DNA of 64,000 bases from Tateyamaria omphalii (lineage in GTDB: Bacteria; Pseudomonadota; Alphaproteobacteria; Rhodobacterales; Rhodobacteraceae): the NCBI RefSeq assembly GCF_014651375.1, contig NZ_BMWT01000002.1, positions 501,477 to 565,476 on the forward strand, in the 5' to 3' direction. This document shows, piece after piece, positions 17,953-27,542 of the stretch. Under the pieces are notes generated by a model that worked only from the letters and a program-made list of their open reading frames with translations, had not been told where the DNA came from and made no database searches. A program made the translations under genes and the position numbers. The number at the start of each line of letters is the position of its first letter. The stretch's first letter is position 1.

Positions 17953-20190
17953 TCATCCTTGATCGCGCAAATAGTTCATGATGGCGGGCCTGACGCTCAT
18001 ATCACCACGGTGGCGCGCGTCAGCGATCACTCTGCGCACTTCATCAAGATTTGACCGCCTTAACAAGGACTTAACGGGCCCAATCGACGCCGGGCGCATG
18101 GACAGGCTGCGCAAACCGATAGCTGCAAAGCACAGCGCTTCGACCGGGCGGCCTGCATCCTCGCCGCAAAAGGACAGGGGTGTGTTCGTCTGGGTGCAGC
18201 GTTCGACGATGCGTTCAATGAAGCTCAGAAACGATACATTCAACGTATCATAGCGCCGCCTGACCCGCTCATTCTCTCGGTCGGCCGCAAAGAAAAACTG
18301 CTTCAGGTCGTTGCCTCCGATGGACAGGAACCCAACCTCTTCAAAGAACTTCTGCGGTGAAAAGGCGAGGCTTGGGGTCTCCAGCATGGCTCCTACCTTG
18401 AGGGCCTCAGGCAATACGTGACCCAGCCGCGCCTCCCGTTCCATGGCCTTGTCCACTTCCGCACGGGCACGGGTGTATTCTTCGTACTGCGCCACAAAGG
18501 GAAACATCAACGTCAACGGACGCCCATTTGCCGCGCGTATCAGCGCTTGCAATTGCATCCGCATCACACCCGGCTTGTCCAGGCCAACACGGATCGCGCG
18601 CCAGCCCAGCGCCGGGTTGGGCTCGTCATTCGGCTTCATGTAAGGCAGCACCTTGTCCGACCCAATATCGAGGGTTCGGAACACCACCGGTTTGCCTCCC
18701 GCGGCATCCAGAACACGGGCGTACAGCGCAGACAGCTCGGACCGTTTCGGCATCTGGTTGCGCACAAGAAACTGCAATTCGGTGCGGAACAGGCCCACAC
18801 CTTCGGCCCCGGACCCCTCCAACGAAGGCAGGTCAGCCATTAGCCCGGCATTCATGTGGAGTGACACAACTGAACCACACAGGGTTTCCGCTGGTTTGTC
18901 TCGGATTGAGGCGTAGCGCTCCACCGCCTTGGCCTGCATTGCCATCTTGTCGCGGAAGGCTGTCACGACCGTATCATCCGGGCGCAGGTGGACGATCCCC
19001 TGCTCACCATCCACCATCACGTGATCACCATTCAACGCTTCAAGTGTCGCCCGGTCCACATGCACAATCAGAGGAATTGCAAGCGCGCGTGCAACGATCG
19101 CGGCATGGCTGCCAACAGACCCGGCCTCGAGGATAATACCCCGCAGATTGCGTCCGTAGTCCAACAGTTCGGCTGGACCAATATTGCGCGCAACAAGGAT
19201 CGGATCGGCGGGCATCTCGGCCCCCGTATCCGCCCCCTGCCCGGTCAGAATGCGCAGGAGGCGGTTCGACAGGTCGTCGAGATCGCTCAATCGTTCCCGC
19301 AGATAGCTGTCGGTCGCCTGCCCCATACGTGCCCGGGCCAGCGATTGCTCCTTCTCGACAGCTGCTTCTGCGCTCAGACCATTGCTGATGTCCTCCTGCA
19401 TGCGCCGCATCCAGCCCTTGGAATTGGCAAACATGCGATAGGCTTCCAGCACCTGCGCCTGTTCCTTGTCTGCGGCCAGCGACAGCATCTTGTCGACGCC
19501 CACGCGCAACTCCTCGACCGCTTCGGTCAGCCGCTCAAGTTCACGATGAGGATCGTCGGCAATGGGGTTGGTGACAACAACGCGGGGCTCATGCAGCCAG
19601 ATGCGCCCTTCGGCCACCCCTTCCTGAGCCACCGTGCCGCGCAGCATCACGGGCTGCGAGTGGCGCGCACCCATCGCCGCACCTTCGCCCACAAAAGCAC
19701 CCAGCTCTGCCATTTCGGCCAGAACCATCGCGACAACTTCAAGCGCATAGACCTCATCAGCAGAGAACTCGCGCGCCTGCTTGGATTGCACCACCAGAAC
19801 ACCAAGCGACTCGCCCAATCTTTGGATCGGAACACCAAGGAAGCTGGAAAACACCTCTTCCCCGGTTTCGGGCATATAGCGGAACCCTCGCGCGCTTGGC
19901 GCATCAGCGGTGTTCACGACCTGACGGCGGCGAGCGACACGCCCCACCAATCCTTCACCCAAACGCATCCGCGTCTGGTGCACCGAATCCGGGTTCAACC
20001 CCTCGGTTGCACACAGTTCGAGCGTTTCCTCATCGCGGAACAGGTAGATCGAACACACCTCGCACCCGATGCTGTTCGCAATCAGCTGCGTAATCTTGTC
20101 CAGCCGCGCCTGACCAGGGTCATCCCCCGCCATGGCGTCGCGCAAGCGGCCCAGCAGCTTGCGGCTTTCCGTTTCGAAGCGTTCGGCCAT
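17953..20190 (-). CDS. ptsP: PEP-protein phosphotransferase of the nitrogen PTS (EI-Ntr)
   Basis: A 745-residue protein. An N-terminal GAF domain (about 25-165) is followed by the enzyme I core. The swivelling phosphohistidine domain carries its active His in GSVGSHAAIVARALAIP (about residue 362). The PEP-binding barrel shows GVGLFRTELQFL, VVFRTLDIGSDK, LTLMFPFV and FFSIGGNDLKQF-like segments. It moves phosphate from PEP to NPr. The ATG at 20190 has GAAGG upstream; a GTG two codons earlier is possible. It is a single gene, with aspartate kinase behind it in the same direction. Confidence 0.93.
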   Translation of the reverse strand: MAERFETESRKLLGRLRDAMAGDDPGQARLDKITQLIANSIGCEVCSIYLFRDEETLELCATEGLNPDSVHQTRMRLGEGLVGRVARRRQVVNTADAPSARGFRYMPETGEEVFSSFLGVPIQRLGESLGVLVVQSKQAREFSADEVYALEVVAMVLAEMAELGAFVGEGAAMGARHSQPVMLRGTVAQEGVAEGRIWLHEPRVVVTNPIADDPHRELERLTEAVEELRVGVDKMLSLAADKEQAQVLEAYRMFANSKGWMRRMQEDISNGLSAEAAVEKEQSLARARMGQATDSYLRERLSDLDDLSNRLLRILTGQGADTGAEMPADPILVARNIGPAELLDYGRNLRGIILEAGSVGSHAAIVARALAIPLIVHVDRATLEALNGDHVMVDGEQGIVHLRPDDTVVTAFRDKMAMQAKAVERYASIRDKPAETLCGSVVSLHMNAGLMADLPSLEGSGAEGVGLFRTELQFLVRNQMPKRSELSALYARVLDAAGGKPVVFRTLDIGSDKVLPYMKPNDEPNPALGWRAIRVGLDKPGVMRMQLQALIRAANGRPLTLMFPFVAQYEEYTRARAEVDKAMEREARLGHVLPEALKVGAMLETPSLAFSPQKFFEEVGFLSIGGNDLKQFFFAADRENERVRRRYDTLNVSFLSFIERIVERCTQTNTPLSFCGEDAGRPVEALCFAAIGLRSLSMRPASIGPVKSLLRRSNLDEVRRVIADARHRGDMSVRPAIMNYLRDQG

Positions 20191-20474
20191 CGCCACGCCT
20201 TCCCCCGTCGTCCTGCGACATCAGCTTAGATCACAGGGACGAGCAAAGCGAAATGCCAAAGCGGCTTTGTTACCGCAAGCACTCTCGTAAAACTAGAATT
20301 TGTGCAGCGATCCACTGAGATACGATAAGTTTCCAGCGATCCGGTTGATCTATCAGTGGATGCGCAGAGAAGCGGCACATGGCAATTCAGCCTGGCTGTC
20401 GCCGGAAAAACCCCAAAACCCCGTTGCTTCGGTCCCGCCCATGCAGCGCTCAGAGCAGCGTATTCCGAAAAACC

Positions 20475-21713
20475 TCAGGCGGCTTTGTCCAACTCGAACG
20501 CGTCATGCAGGGCCTGTACGGCCAATTCCATATACTTGCGGTCGATCAGAACGCTGATCTTGATCTCGGACGTGGTGATGACTTTGATGTTGATGCCCTC
20601 TGCGCTCAGGCATTGGAACATCTTGGCCGCAACGCCAGTGTGGCTGCGCATGCCGATGCCCACGACACTGATCTTGGCGACATCGGTGTCTGCGATCAGT
20701 TCATGGAAATTGATGATCCCTTCACCCTTGGCGTCAGCCATCGCCTTTTCGGCGCGTGCCACCTGGTCCGTGGGGCACGAGAAGGTCATGTCCGTCCGCC
20801 CCTCTTCCGAGATGTTCTGGACGATCATGTCCACGTTCACGCCCGCATCGCTGAGTGCCGAGAAGATGGTCGCCGCGATGCCGGGACGGTCGGCAACTGA
20901 CACCAGCGTCATCTTTGCCTCGTCCCGGGAAAAGGCCACACCGGCCACGACATTGCTTTCCATGATATCCTCCTCGTCGCAGACCAGCGTCCCGGCCTCG
21001 TCGGATTGTTCTTCGAAACTGCTCAGCACACGCAACTTGACCTTGTAGCGCATTGCCAGCTCAACCGAGCGCGTTTGCAGCACCTTTGCACCGAGAGAGG
21101 CCAGTTCCAGCATCTCTTCAAATGCGATCTTGTCCAGTTTGCGCGCCTTGGGGCTGACGCGTGGGTCGGTGGTATAGACGCCGTCGACATCGGTGTAGAT
21201 GTCACAACGGTCAGCCTCGAACGCGGCGGCAAAGGCGACGGCGGTCGTATCTGATCCGCCCCGGCCCAGCGTGGTGATCCGACCTTCGGGGCTGATGCCC
21301 TGAAAGCCCGCAACAACGGCCACGCGCATCCCTTCGCCAAACTTGGCGTTGATGTTGTTGGTGGGGATTTCTTCGATCCGGGCGCTGGAATGCGCGGAAT
21401 TGGTTTTCAGCGGCACCTGCCAACCCTGCCAGCTGCGTGCAGGCACGTCCATTTCCTGCAAGGTCAGCGCCATCAGACCCGCGGTCACGTTCTCGCCTGA
21501 CGACACAACGGCGTCGTATTCGCGGGCATCGAACAGAGGTGACGTTTCATTCACCCAGCCCACCAACTCATTGGTTTTGCCCGACATGGCGGACACTATG
21601 ACGATGACATCGTAGCCCTTTGCCACCTCGACGCCCACACGTTTGGCTGCGCGGCGAATACGGTCCAGCGTGGCCACAGATGTGCCACCAAATTTCATCA
21701 CGAGAACAGGCAT
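20475..21713 (-). CDS. lysC: Aspartate kinase
   Basis: A 412-residue aspartokinase. The N-terminal kinase motif is VMKFGGTSVA, with FQGISPEGRITTLGRGGSDTTAVA and DVDGVYTTDPRV further on. Two ACT domains from about residue 265 (MTLVSVADRPGIAATIFSALSD and ISVVGIGMRSHTGVAAKMF) are the feedback-inhibition sites for lysine or threonine. The start is the ATG at 21713 (MPVLVMKFGG). It makes aspartyl phosphate for lysine, threonine and methionine synthesis. Confidence 0.95.
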   Translation of the reverse strand: MPVLVMKFGGTSVATLDRIRRAAKRVGVEVAKGYDVIVIVSAMSGKTNELVGWVNETSPLFDAREYDAVVSSGENVTAGLMALTLQEMDVPARSWQGWQVPLKTNSAHSSARIEEIPTNNINAKFGEGMRVAVVAGFQGISPEGRITTLGRGGSDTTAVAFAAAFEADRCDIYTDVDGVYTTDPRVSPKARKLDKIAFEEMLELASLGAKVLQTRSVELAMRYKVKLRVLSSFEEQSDEAGTLVCDEEDIMESNVVAGVAFSRDEAKMTLVSVADRPGIAATIFSALSDAGVNVDMIVQNISEEGRTDMTFSCPTDQVARAEKAMADAKGEGIINFHELIADTDVAKISVVGIGMRSHTGVAAKMFQCLSAEGINIKVITTSEIKISVLIDRKYMELAVQALHDAFELDKAA

Positions 21714-21829
21714 GAAAGGCCCCAAATTTCCGTCCGCCTGCCTTTATCCGCCAAGATGCGGAGTTGCAAGGACGCCCCGGTCACAGGCCTGGTTTCACCT
21801 TCTTCTGACCGAAAATACCACGGGGAGTT

Positions 21830-21848
21830 TGAGGGGCAGCGCCCCTCA
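21830..21848. terminator. Hairpin downstream of the SDR gene
   Basis: TGAGGGGC-AGC-GCCCCTCA forms an 8-bp stem with a 3-base loop, 60 bases beyond the SDR stop on the minus strand and upstream of lysC. Similar GGGGCAGCGCCCC hairpins are frequent between genes in this bacterial group, as I recall. A terminator role is likely. Confidence 0.5.
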
Positions 21849-21907
21849 TCCCAAAAATAGTGCCGCGCGTCAGCGCGTCCTGTTCAAAACGGGTGGAAAC
21901 AGCAGGC

Positions 21908-22549
21908 TTAGTACGCGTGCGCGCGCCCATCCCAAGTTTCAAAACAGCCCGTCGTCTTGTGATTCAGGGCTGCAAATCGCGCCATCAAACCCGCCACAGC
22001 CTCGTCCACGGTGATGTCAGCGCTGCTGCCGCCCATATCCGTTTGGACCCATCCGGGATGATAGATGCCAACGGCAATCTCTCCTGTCAGCTCCGAGGCA
22101 AGGTTGCGACCCAGGTTCAACACGGCGGCTTTGGATGCACGGTAGATATAGCTGCCGCCCGGCGCACGCGTATGCGAGGCCATCTGAGATGAAATGATCG
22201 CGATACGTGGTGCGGGTGCAGCGCGCAGGTTGGGCAAAAGGGTCTGTATGGTCAGAAACACGCCCGTGACATTGGCCGCAAAGCTCTGTGCCCACAGATC
22301 GGGGGCATAGCCACTGTCAAGATCATTGCCCTTGTCCAGGTAGACGCCTGCGTTGCAAACCAGCAGATCTATGGGCTGCCCCTCAAGTTGCGCAGCCATG
22401 GCGCGATGATCCGAAGGTTGCGTGACATCCAGTGTCACTTCTGCCCCGGAAGACCGGCCAGTGCCAGTCACTTCATGGCCTTGTGCGCGGTACGCCTCGG
22501 CCAACCCTGCCCCGATGCCACGGGTGGCCCCTGTAATCAGAATATGCAT
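21908..22549 (-). CDS. SDR-family oxidoreductase, C-factor-like
   Basis: A 213-residue short-chain dehydrogenase. It has the cofactor motif GATRGIG (residues 7-13), the NAG motif in LLVCNAGVYLDKG, active-site Ser in IISSQMAS, and an intact YRASK. It is shorter than classical SDRs and resembles the CsgA/C-factor group. The substrate is unknown. It lies 5 bases after the DUF1178 gene and is probably cotranscribed with it. Confidence 0.8.
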   Translation of the reverse strand: MHILITGATRGIGAGLAEAYRAQGHEVTGTGRSSGAEVTLDVTQPSDHRAMAAQLEGQPIDLLVCNAGVYLDKGNDLDSGYAPDLWAQSFAANVTGVFLTIQTLLPNLRAAPAPRIAIISSQMASHTRAPGGSYIYRASKAAVLNLGRNLASELTGEIAVGIYHPGWVQTDMGGSSADITVDEAVAGLMARFAALNHKTTGCFETWDGRAHAY

Positions 22550-22554
22550 GAAAC

Positions 22555-22995
22555 TCAGTTCGCTTTGCGTGATGGAACAAATGGGAGCGGCGCAACCGGC
22601 ACGCCATCTTCAATCAGTTGCTTGGCCTGTTCCCGGTTGGCTTCACCCCAGATCGGACGATCCGGTTGCTCGCCGAGGTGCTGTGCCAGCGCTTCGGAAG
22701 CGAAATTCCCCCCGACATAGGTGGCGTTCTTCTCGACGGCCTCGCGCATCTGGGCAAGGGCTGTCTCCACGTCCGATGACGGTTCGCTCAGCCCAGTGTC
22801 ATCATTTGCAGGCGCTTGTTCCGTCGCACGCGCTGTGCTGACACGAGGTGCCATGATGGCCTTGTCCACATCCACGCTGCCGCACAGGGCACATGACACG
22901 TGACCCGCCGCCTTGAGGCCATCAAAGGCCTCGGCATTAGCAAACCAGCTTTCAAAGCTGTGCCCTGCGGCACATTTGAGTGTATATTTGATCAT
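22555..22995 (-). CDS. DUF1178 family protein
   Basis: A 146-residue protein starting MIKYTLKCAAGHSFESWF, the hallmark of DUF1178. A CALCG pair and an early Cys-His (CAAGH) suggest a zinc-ribbon-like metal site. A low-complexity polar linker spans about residues 45-75. The function is not established. It sits in a minus-strand run between the Nudix gene and the SDR. Confidence 0.85.
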   Translation of the reverse strand: MIKYTLKCAAGHSFESWFANAEAFDGLKAAGHVSCALCGSVDVDKAIMAPRVSTARATEQAPANDDTGLSEPSSDVETALAQMREAVEKNATYVGGNFASEALAQHLGEQPDRPIWGEANREQAKQLIEDGVPVAPLPFVPSRKAN

Positions 22996-23050
22996 CTTGC
23001 TTTACACATATGCGACCCAGCGGCGCCATCAAAGGGTTTAAGGACAAATA

Positions 23051-23524
23051 CTAGGCCATAAACCTGGGGTCAAAGTCCCGCAAAATCCGCGACAATTCCG
23101 GCGAATCCACCATTTTCGCGGCCTTTTTTCGGCTTACCCACTTGCGTTTGCGTTCTGCCGCCTCCGGATAGTCTTTGCTTAAGGATTTGACCTTCAGCGC
23201 ATACACCATGGCCGCAACGGGCAGCCCATCATCGTCCCCAATATGCTTGCTGTAGGAGAACATCCCAAGCGGGCGCTGATCGGCGCGGCCTGCCACACCC
23301 GCCTCTTCCCAAGCTTCCTGCGCAGCGCTGTCAGCGGGTGTAAGACCATCCATCGGCCAGCCCTTTGGAATGATCCAGCGCCGCGTGCGGCGCGAGGTCA
23401 CAAGAAGGACCTGCACCTTGTTGTTTTTGATACGATAACAGAGCGCCGCGAATTGCGTGCGCACATCTGCCTTCTTGACACGTCCCAGTGAAAGGGGAAG
23501 CTGCTTGATCATCGGGGCCGTCAC
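23051..23524 (-). CDS. Nudix hydrolase
   Basis: A 157-residue Nudix protein. The box region reads GWPMDGLTPAD, then QEAWEEAGV. The metal-binding EExG core is kept, but the usual Glu seven residues into the box is Leu and the Arg before the first core Glu is Gln. The layout (RRWIIPKGWPMDG) resembles the diphosphoinositol-polyphosphate-like bacterial group. A GTG at 23524 has GGAGGG close upstream and is preferred over the ATG at 23512. The substrate is unknown. Confidence 0.82.
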   Translation of the reverse strand: MTAPMIKQLPLSLGRVKKADVRTQFAALCYRIKNNKVQVLLVTSRRTRRWIIPKGWPMDGLTPADSAAQEAWEEAGVAGRADQRPLGMFSYSKHIGDDDGLPVAAMVYALKVKSLSKDYPEAAERKRKWVSRKKAAKMVDSPELSRILRDFDPRFMA

Positions 23525-23700
23525 TGCCCTGCCCTCCGTTATTCCTGCATTTATACTGGAATCGGCTGAGAAACACCAGTTTTGGCGGTTAACTGCCCGC
23601 CGTCACGTGAAAAAAATGTTAAACATGGCCAGGTACCGTTTATGATCCATACCTCTTTTGGACTTGAGCGGAGGCCCGCCTTGTCCAATAGTTTCACCCG

Positions 23701-24432
23701 ATGAAAACTCCACGATGGATCAAGGGCTTGTCCCTCGCCTGTGCTGCCTGGCTGTCAGCGTCCGTTGGCACAGCTGAGCCGCTCAGGGTCTTTGCAGCGG
23801 CCTCGCTGCAGGGACCATTGGACCGGGTGGCCGAGGCGTGGAATGGACAGGTATCTATCAGTTACGGCGGCAGCGGTGCCATGGCGCGCCAGCTTGCTCA
23901 GGGCGCGCCTGCAGATGTCGTACTCCTCGCCAACGCGGCGTGGGCCGATTGGCTGGTGGCAAATGGTCACACTCCAGACACGGGCCAGATGCTGCTGTCG
24001 AACACCTTGGTGATCATTGGCTCGCCAAACGCACCTGTCCTGCCTGATGCCACCCCACACACAATCCTTGCGCGCCTTGCGGGCGGACGGCTGGCCATGG
24101 GGCAGCACATGTCCGTACCGGCAGGCATCTACACACAGGCTTGGCTCGCGGAAAAAGGTGCGTGGGACACACTGCGCCCTCACCTTGCGGAAACAGAGAA
24201 TGTCCGCGCCGCCCTCGCCCTTGTTGCACGCGGGGAAACACCGCTGGGCATTGTCTATGCCTCGGATGCGGTGGCAAGCGACGCGGTGTCTGTCGTGTTT
24301 GAAGTGCCCGCGGATGCACACCCACCTATCCTGTATCCCGGCCTCGCTCTGACGCCCGAGGGGGAAGCGTTTTTGGATCATATCGCCGCCCATCTTGATC
24401 GTTTTGTGGCTGCAGGGTTCCGCCTGCCATGA
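23701..24432 (+). CDS. modA: Molybdate ABC transporter substrate-binding protein
   Basis: A 243-residue periplasmic protein with a signal peptide of about 25 residues (cleavage near SVGTA-EP). ModA features are FAAASLQGPLDRVAEAW, SYGGSGAMARQLAQGAPADVVLLAN and a late GIVYASDAV. It captures molybdate and possibly tungstate. It starts the modABC operon and is coupled to modB by an overlapping start. No clear ModE-type operator is visible in the 175 bases upstream. Confidence 0.93.
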   Translation: MKTPRWIKGLSLACAAWLSASVGTAEPLRVFAAASLQGPLDRVAEAWNGQVSISYGGSGAMARQLAQGAPADVVLLANAAWADWLVANGHTPDTGQMLLSNTLVIIGSPNAPVLPDATPHTILARLAGGRLAMGQHMSVPAGIYTQAWLAEKGAWDTLRPHLAETENVRAALALVARGETPLGIVYASDAVASDAVSVVFEVPADAHPPILYPGLALTPEGEAFLDHIAAHLDRFVAAGFRLP

Positions 24433-25121
24433 TGCTGGACGAAGCCGGATGGACCGCCTTGCGCTTGTCGCTGCTGGTTGGTTTGACCGCCACGCTACTG
24501 GCGCTGCCTTTGGCCATTTGGATCGCTTGGCTGCTGGCAAGGCGGGATTTCTGGGGCAAATCGGTGCTAAATGCATTGGTCCACCTACCTCTGGTGCTGC
24601 CCCCCGTGGTCACGGGCTACCTTCTGCTTCTGTCGTTTGGCCGCAATGGCCCCGCGGGGCGTTTTCTCGAAGAGACGTTTGGCCTTGTTCTGGCGTTCCG
24701 GTGGACCGGTGCGGCGCTGGCGGCCATGGTCATGGGCTTTCCCCTGATGGTCCGTGCCATTCGCCTTGCCATTGAGGCTGTTGATCCCAAGATCGAGGAT
24801 GCGGCACGCACTCTTGGCGCCCCCGGGTGGGCCGTGTTTGGGTCCATCACTCTGCCCCTAATCCTGCCGGGTGTGCTGGCTGGAGCAGTCATGGGCTTTG
24901 CCAAGGCGATGGGTGAGTTCGGGGCCACCATCACCTTTGTCGCCAACATCCCCGGAGAAACCCAGACCCTGCCGTCGGCCATCTATGCCCTGTTGCAGGT
25001 CCCAGGTGGAGAGGATGCAGCGATCCGGCTGGTCCTCTGGGCCTGTATCATCGCGCTGGGGGCCGTGGCGCTTTCGGAATGGCTGGCCCGCAGAGTTGCA
25101 CGCAGGATCGCGGGTACATGA
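24429..25121 (+). CDS. modB: Molybdate ABC transporter permease
   Basis: A 230-residue permease with about five membrane segments. It has the conserved LPLVLPPVVTGYLLLLSFG stretch and the ATPase-docking loop EDAARTLGAPGWAVFGSITLPLI. The ATG at 24429 overlaps the modA stop; a second ATG one codon later is also possible. The stop overlaps the modC start (ATGA). Confidence 0.93.
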   Translation: MMLDEAGWTALRLSLLVGLTATLLALPLAIWIAWLLARRDFWGKSVLNALVHLPLVLPPVVTGYLLLLSFGRNGPAGRFLEETFGLVLAFRWTGAALAAMVMGFPLMVRAIRLAIEAVDPKIEDAARTLGAPGWAVFGSITLPLILPGVLAGAVMGFAKAMGEFGATITFVANIPGETQTLPSAIYALLQVPGGEDAAIRLVLWACIIALGAVALSEWLARRVARRIAGT

Positions 25122-26185
25122 CACTGTCCGTCGCCCTCCGTCACCGCTTTGGTGATTTCGCGCTGGATGTCGCGTTCGAGGCCGGACCGGGCGTGACCGC
25201 CCTGTTTGGTCGCTCGGGTGCGGGCAAGACCACCATCGTGAATGCCGTTGCAGGCCTGTTGCGCCCCGATCATGCGCAGATCACCCTTGATGGGCTGCGC
25301 TTTGACACTTTGCCCGTGCACAAGCGCCGTGTGGGATACGTGTTTCAGGACGCGCGCTTGTTCCCGCACATGAGTGTGGCCGACAATCTGGACTACGCCA
25401 GCCGTCACGGGGCGCGGGCGTCGGACCGCCCCCGGATCATCGAAATGCTCGGAATTGGCGCTTTGCTGGATCGCCGACCCGCGACGCTGTCAGGCGGGGA
25501 AAAGCAGCGCGTGGCCCTTGGGCGCGCGCTTCTATCGAACCCGCGCCTTTTGTTGATGGACGAGCCGCTCGCAGCCCTGGATGGTCCCCGCAAGGCCGAA
25601 ATCCTGCCCTATCTCGACCGGCTCAAGGCCGAGACGGGTGTGCCGATCCTTTATGTCAGCCATGCGGTGGACGAAGTTGCCCGCTTGGCCGATCACATGG
25701 TCCTGCTGGCCGGAGGGAGGGTGGCGCGACAAGGACCAATCTTTGACGTGATGGCAGACCCGGCGGCTGTGCCGCTGCTGGGCGTGCGCGAGGCCGGTGC
25801 CGTCTTGCGCGCCCGGGTGGCGGCCCATGGTGAGGATGGGTTGAGCACCCTTGAACTGGCCGCGGGCAGCGTGCAGTTGATGGGGGTACAGGCCTCCGTT
25901 GGATCAATGGTACGCCTGCGTGTTCTGGCGCAGGATGTGCTGCTATCTCTCTCACAGCCCGAAGGCTTGAGTGCGCAAAACATCCTGCCCGTCACCATCA
26001 CCGGCATTCGTGCGGGCGACGGTCCGGGCGCAGCCATCGCATTGGATGCGGGCGGTGATGCATTGCTTGCGCGCGTAACTGCGCGTGCGGTGCAGACCAT
26101 GGGTCTGCGCGAAGGGCAATCTGTGTTCGCAGTGATCAAGGCAACTTCAGTTGCGCAATCCGCGATCTCAGGCGGCGCTACTTGA
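25118..26185 (+). CDS. modC: Molybdate ABC transporter ATP-binding protein
   Basis: A 355-residue ATPase. It shows Walker A GRSGAGKTT, VFQDARLFPHMSV, signature LSGGEKQRVALGRAL, Walker B LLLMDEPLAALD and switch His in YVSHAVDEV. A C-terminal Mop/TOBE domain after about residue 290 (LSAQNILPVTITGI) probably senses molybdate. The ATG at 25118 is fixed by overlap with modB. Its end overlaps the convergent ecsC gene by 8 bases. Confidence 0.93.
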   Translation: MTLSVALRHRFGDFALDVAFEAGPGVTALFGRSGAGKTTIVNAVAGLLRPDHAQITLDGLRFDTLPVHKRRVGYVFQDARLFPHMSVADNLDYASRHGARASDRPRIIEMLGIGALLDRRPATLSGGEKQRVALGRALLSNPRLLLMDEPLAALDGPRKAEILPYLDRLKAETGVPILYVSHAVDEVARLADHMVLLAGGRVARQGPIFDVMADPAAVPLLGVREAGAVLRARVAAHGEDGLSTLELAAGSVQLMGVQASVGSMVRLRVLAQDVLLSLSQPEGLSAQNILPVTITGIRAGDGPGAAIALDAGGDALLARVTARAVQTMGLREGQSVFAVIKATSVAQSAISGGAT

Positions 26186-26936
26186 GCGCCAACACTTCGC
26201 TCCGCAATCGCTCGACCATGTCCTCGTGTGGCTGATCTGCCTCGACCGCGAGACGGCGCAGGCCGAAATGCACATGGGCCATGTCGGTGTAGTAGCTGGT
26301 GTAGGCGTAGTTCGTGGCAGCACCCGCGACAGCGCCCAAGACAGGGATGGTCTGTGCCGCCAGCTTCTGCCCCATCACCACGGCCAAACGCGGGGCCACG
26401 CGGGCAATCAACGCTTGCATGGCTGCGCCGCTCAGCGCCATTCGGGCCGACAGGAATGCGATGTCCGCGCCGTCGTCATGCTCCAACGGACCGGCGGCGG
26501 CAAAGACCTGAACACAGTCAAAGCGCACCGAGTCCATGGCAGGGTCAAATCCGTGCTCTACGGCCACACCTTCAATCACGCGCAGCAGCAGCGTTGTGGT
26601 CACGGGCAGTTCGGCCAATGCCGTAGGCAGACCGCCGAACCCACCGGCCGCCCCCATGGCGGCACTGACGGTGGCATTCAGCCACTCAGCCTGATCCGGC
26701 ACCACGCCACGCGACTTGCTGGCTGCGCCCAGCGCCTGGACCAAGGCGGCACGGGTCGCGCCGTCCAATTGATCGCGGACCGGTCCCGGCAATCGGCTGA
26801 GCAGCCCATCGGCCTGCGTGCCCAGCGTGTTGAGAACCTGAATGCCAAGACCGCCTGCGCCCTTGTAGCGGCGGGCCAGCCGGTCAAGCTCGGCATCAGT
26901 GTCCAAGGGTTTGGGAACAAGGATAATTTCGTTCAT
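26178..26936 (-). CDS. EcsC family protein
   Basis: A 252-residue protein of the EcsC family. The central Gly/Ala-rich part (AAMGAAGGFGGLPTALAELPVTTTLLLRVI and TIPVLGAVAGAATNYAYTSYYTDMAHVHFGLRRLA) is characteristic and may associate with membranes. I chose MNEIILVPKP at 26936 as start; an upstream extension is less convincing. The biochemical role is not known. Confidence 0.8.
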   Translation of the reverse strand: MNEIILVPKPLDTDAELDRLARRYKGAGGLGIQVLNTLGTQADGLLSRLPGPVRDQLDGATRAALVQALGAASKSRGVVPDQAEWLNATVSAAMGAAGGFGGLPTALAELPVTTTLLLRVIEGVAVEHGFDPAMDSVRFDCVQVFAAAGPLEHDDGADIAFLSARMALSGAAMQALIARVAPRLAVVMGQKLAAQTIPVLGAVAGAATNYAYTSYYTDMAHVHFGLRRLAVEADQPHEDMVERLRSEVLALK

Positions 26937-26967
26937 CCTTTCAACATGGGATGACACAGGCGCGTTA

Positions 26968-27453
26968 TCAACCAAAGCGCACAACGTCGCCGCGTAAGCC
27001 ATCCCACGCGCCGGCAGTCAGATCACGGCCCAGTACACGTTCAGGGTTGGTGGGCGGCGGCATGATGACACCCGGCAGCTTCTGGAACCCGAAACGGCTG
27101 TAGTACGGCGCATCCCCCACCAGCATCACCCGGTCCCAGCCGGACTGCACCGCCTGCATCAGCGAGGTTTCTATCAATTCGCCTCCAAGCCCCTCCCCCT
27201 GCCGGGTGGGGTGAACCGCCACCGGCCCCAGCAACAGCGCCGTCTGAGCCGCAATCTGCACAGGCCAATACCGGATTGCGCCGGCAAGGATGCCATCAAC
27301 ATCCCGCGCCACATGGCTAAGCCCCACCACCGGGGGCACATCATCGCGCAATCTGTAGGATGACAACGCCTCCCGCCCCGGCGCAAAACACAGGTCATAC
27401 AGGGCCTCGACCTCCCACCGATCTTCGGGCGTCTCTGTGCTCAGATGATACAT
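26968..27453 (-). CDS. GNAT-family N-acetyltransferase (YhbS-like)
   Basis: A 161-residue acetyltransferase. Motif A is LLGPVAVHPTRQGEGLGGELIETSL, with the acetyl-CoA pyrophosphate loop. A DAPYYSRFGF element is typical of YhbS-like proteins. The acceptor is unknown. It shares the minus strand with ecsC, 31 bases apart. Confidence 0.82.
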   Translation of the reverse strand: MYHLSTETPEDRWEVEALYDLCFAPGREALSSYRLRDDVPPVVGLSHVARDVDGILAGAIRYWPVQIAAQTALLLGPVAVHPTRQGEGLGGELIETSLMQAVQSGWDRVMLVGDAPYYSRFGFQKLPGVIMPPPTNPERVLGRDLTAGAWDGLRGDVVRFG

Positions 27454-27542
27454 GGGCGGTGCGTTTGGTCCGGGGTCTTATGGGCTGGAACCCGCCCTAG
27501 CATGCAGGTAACCCTTGCGCAAACGCACGAAACGGAGCCCAC

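Noticed and set aside
18988..20229. A 413-codon open frame on the plus strand
   Set aside because: It lies entirely opposite ptsP, whose protein motifs are clear; the antisense translation has no recognisable domain and is a by-product of high GC codon bias.
23525..23700. A ModE-type molybdate operator before modA
   Set aside because: I looked for paired TATA-rich half-sites of the ModE kind and found none.
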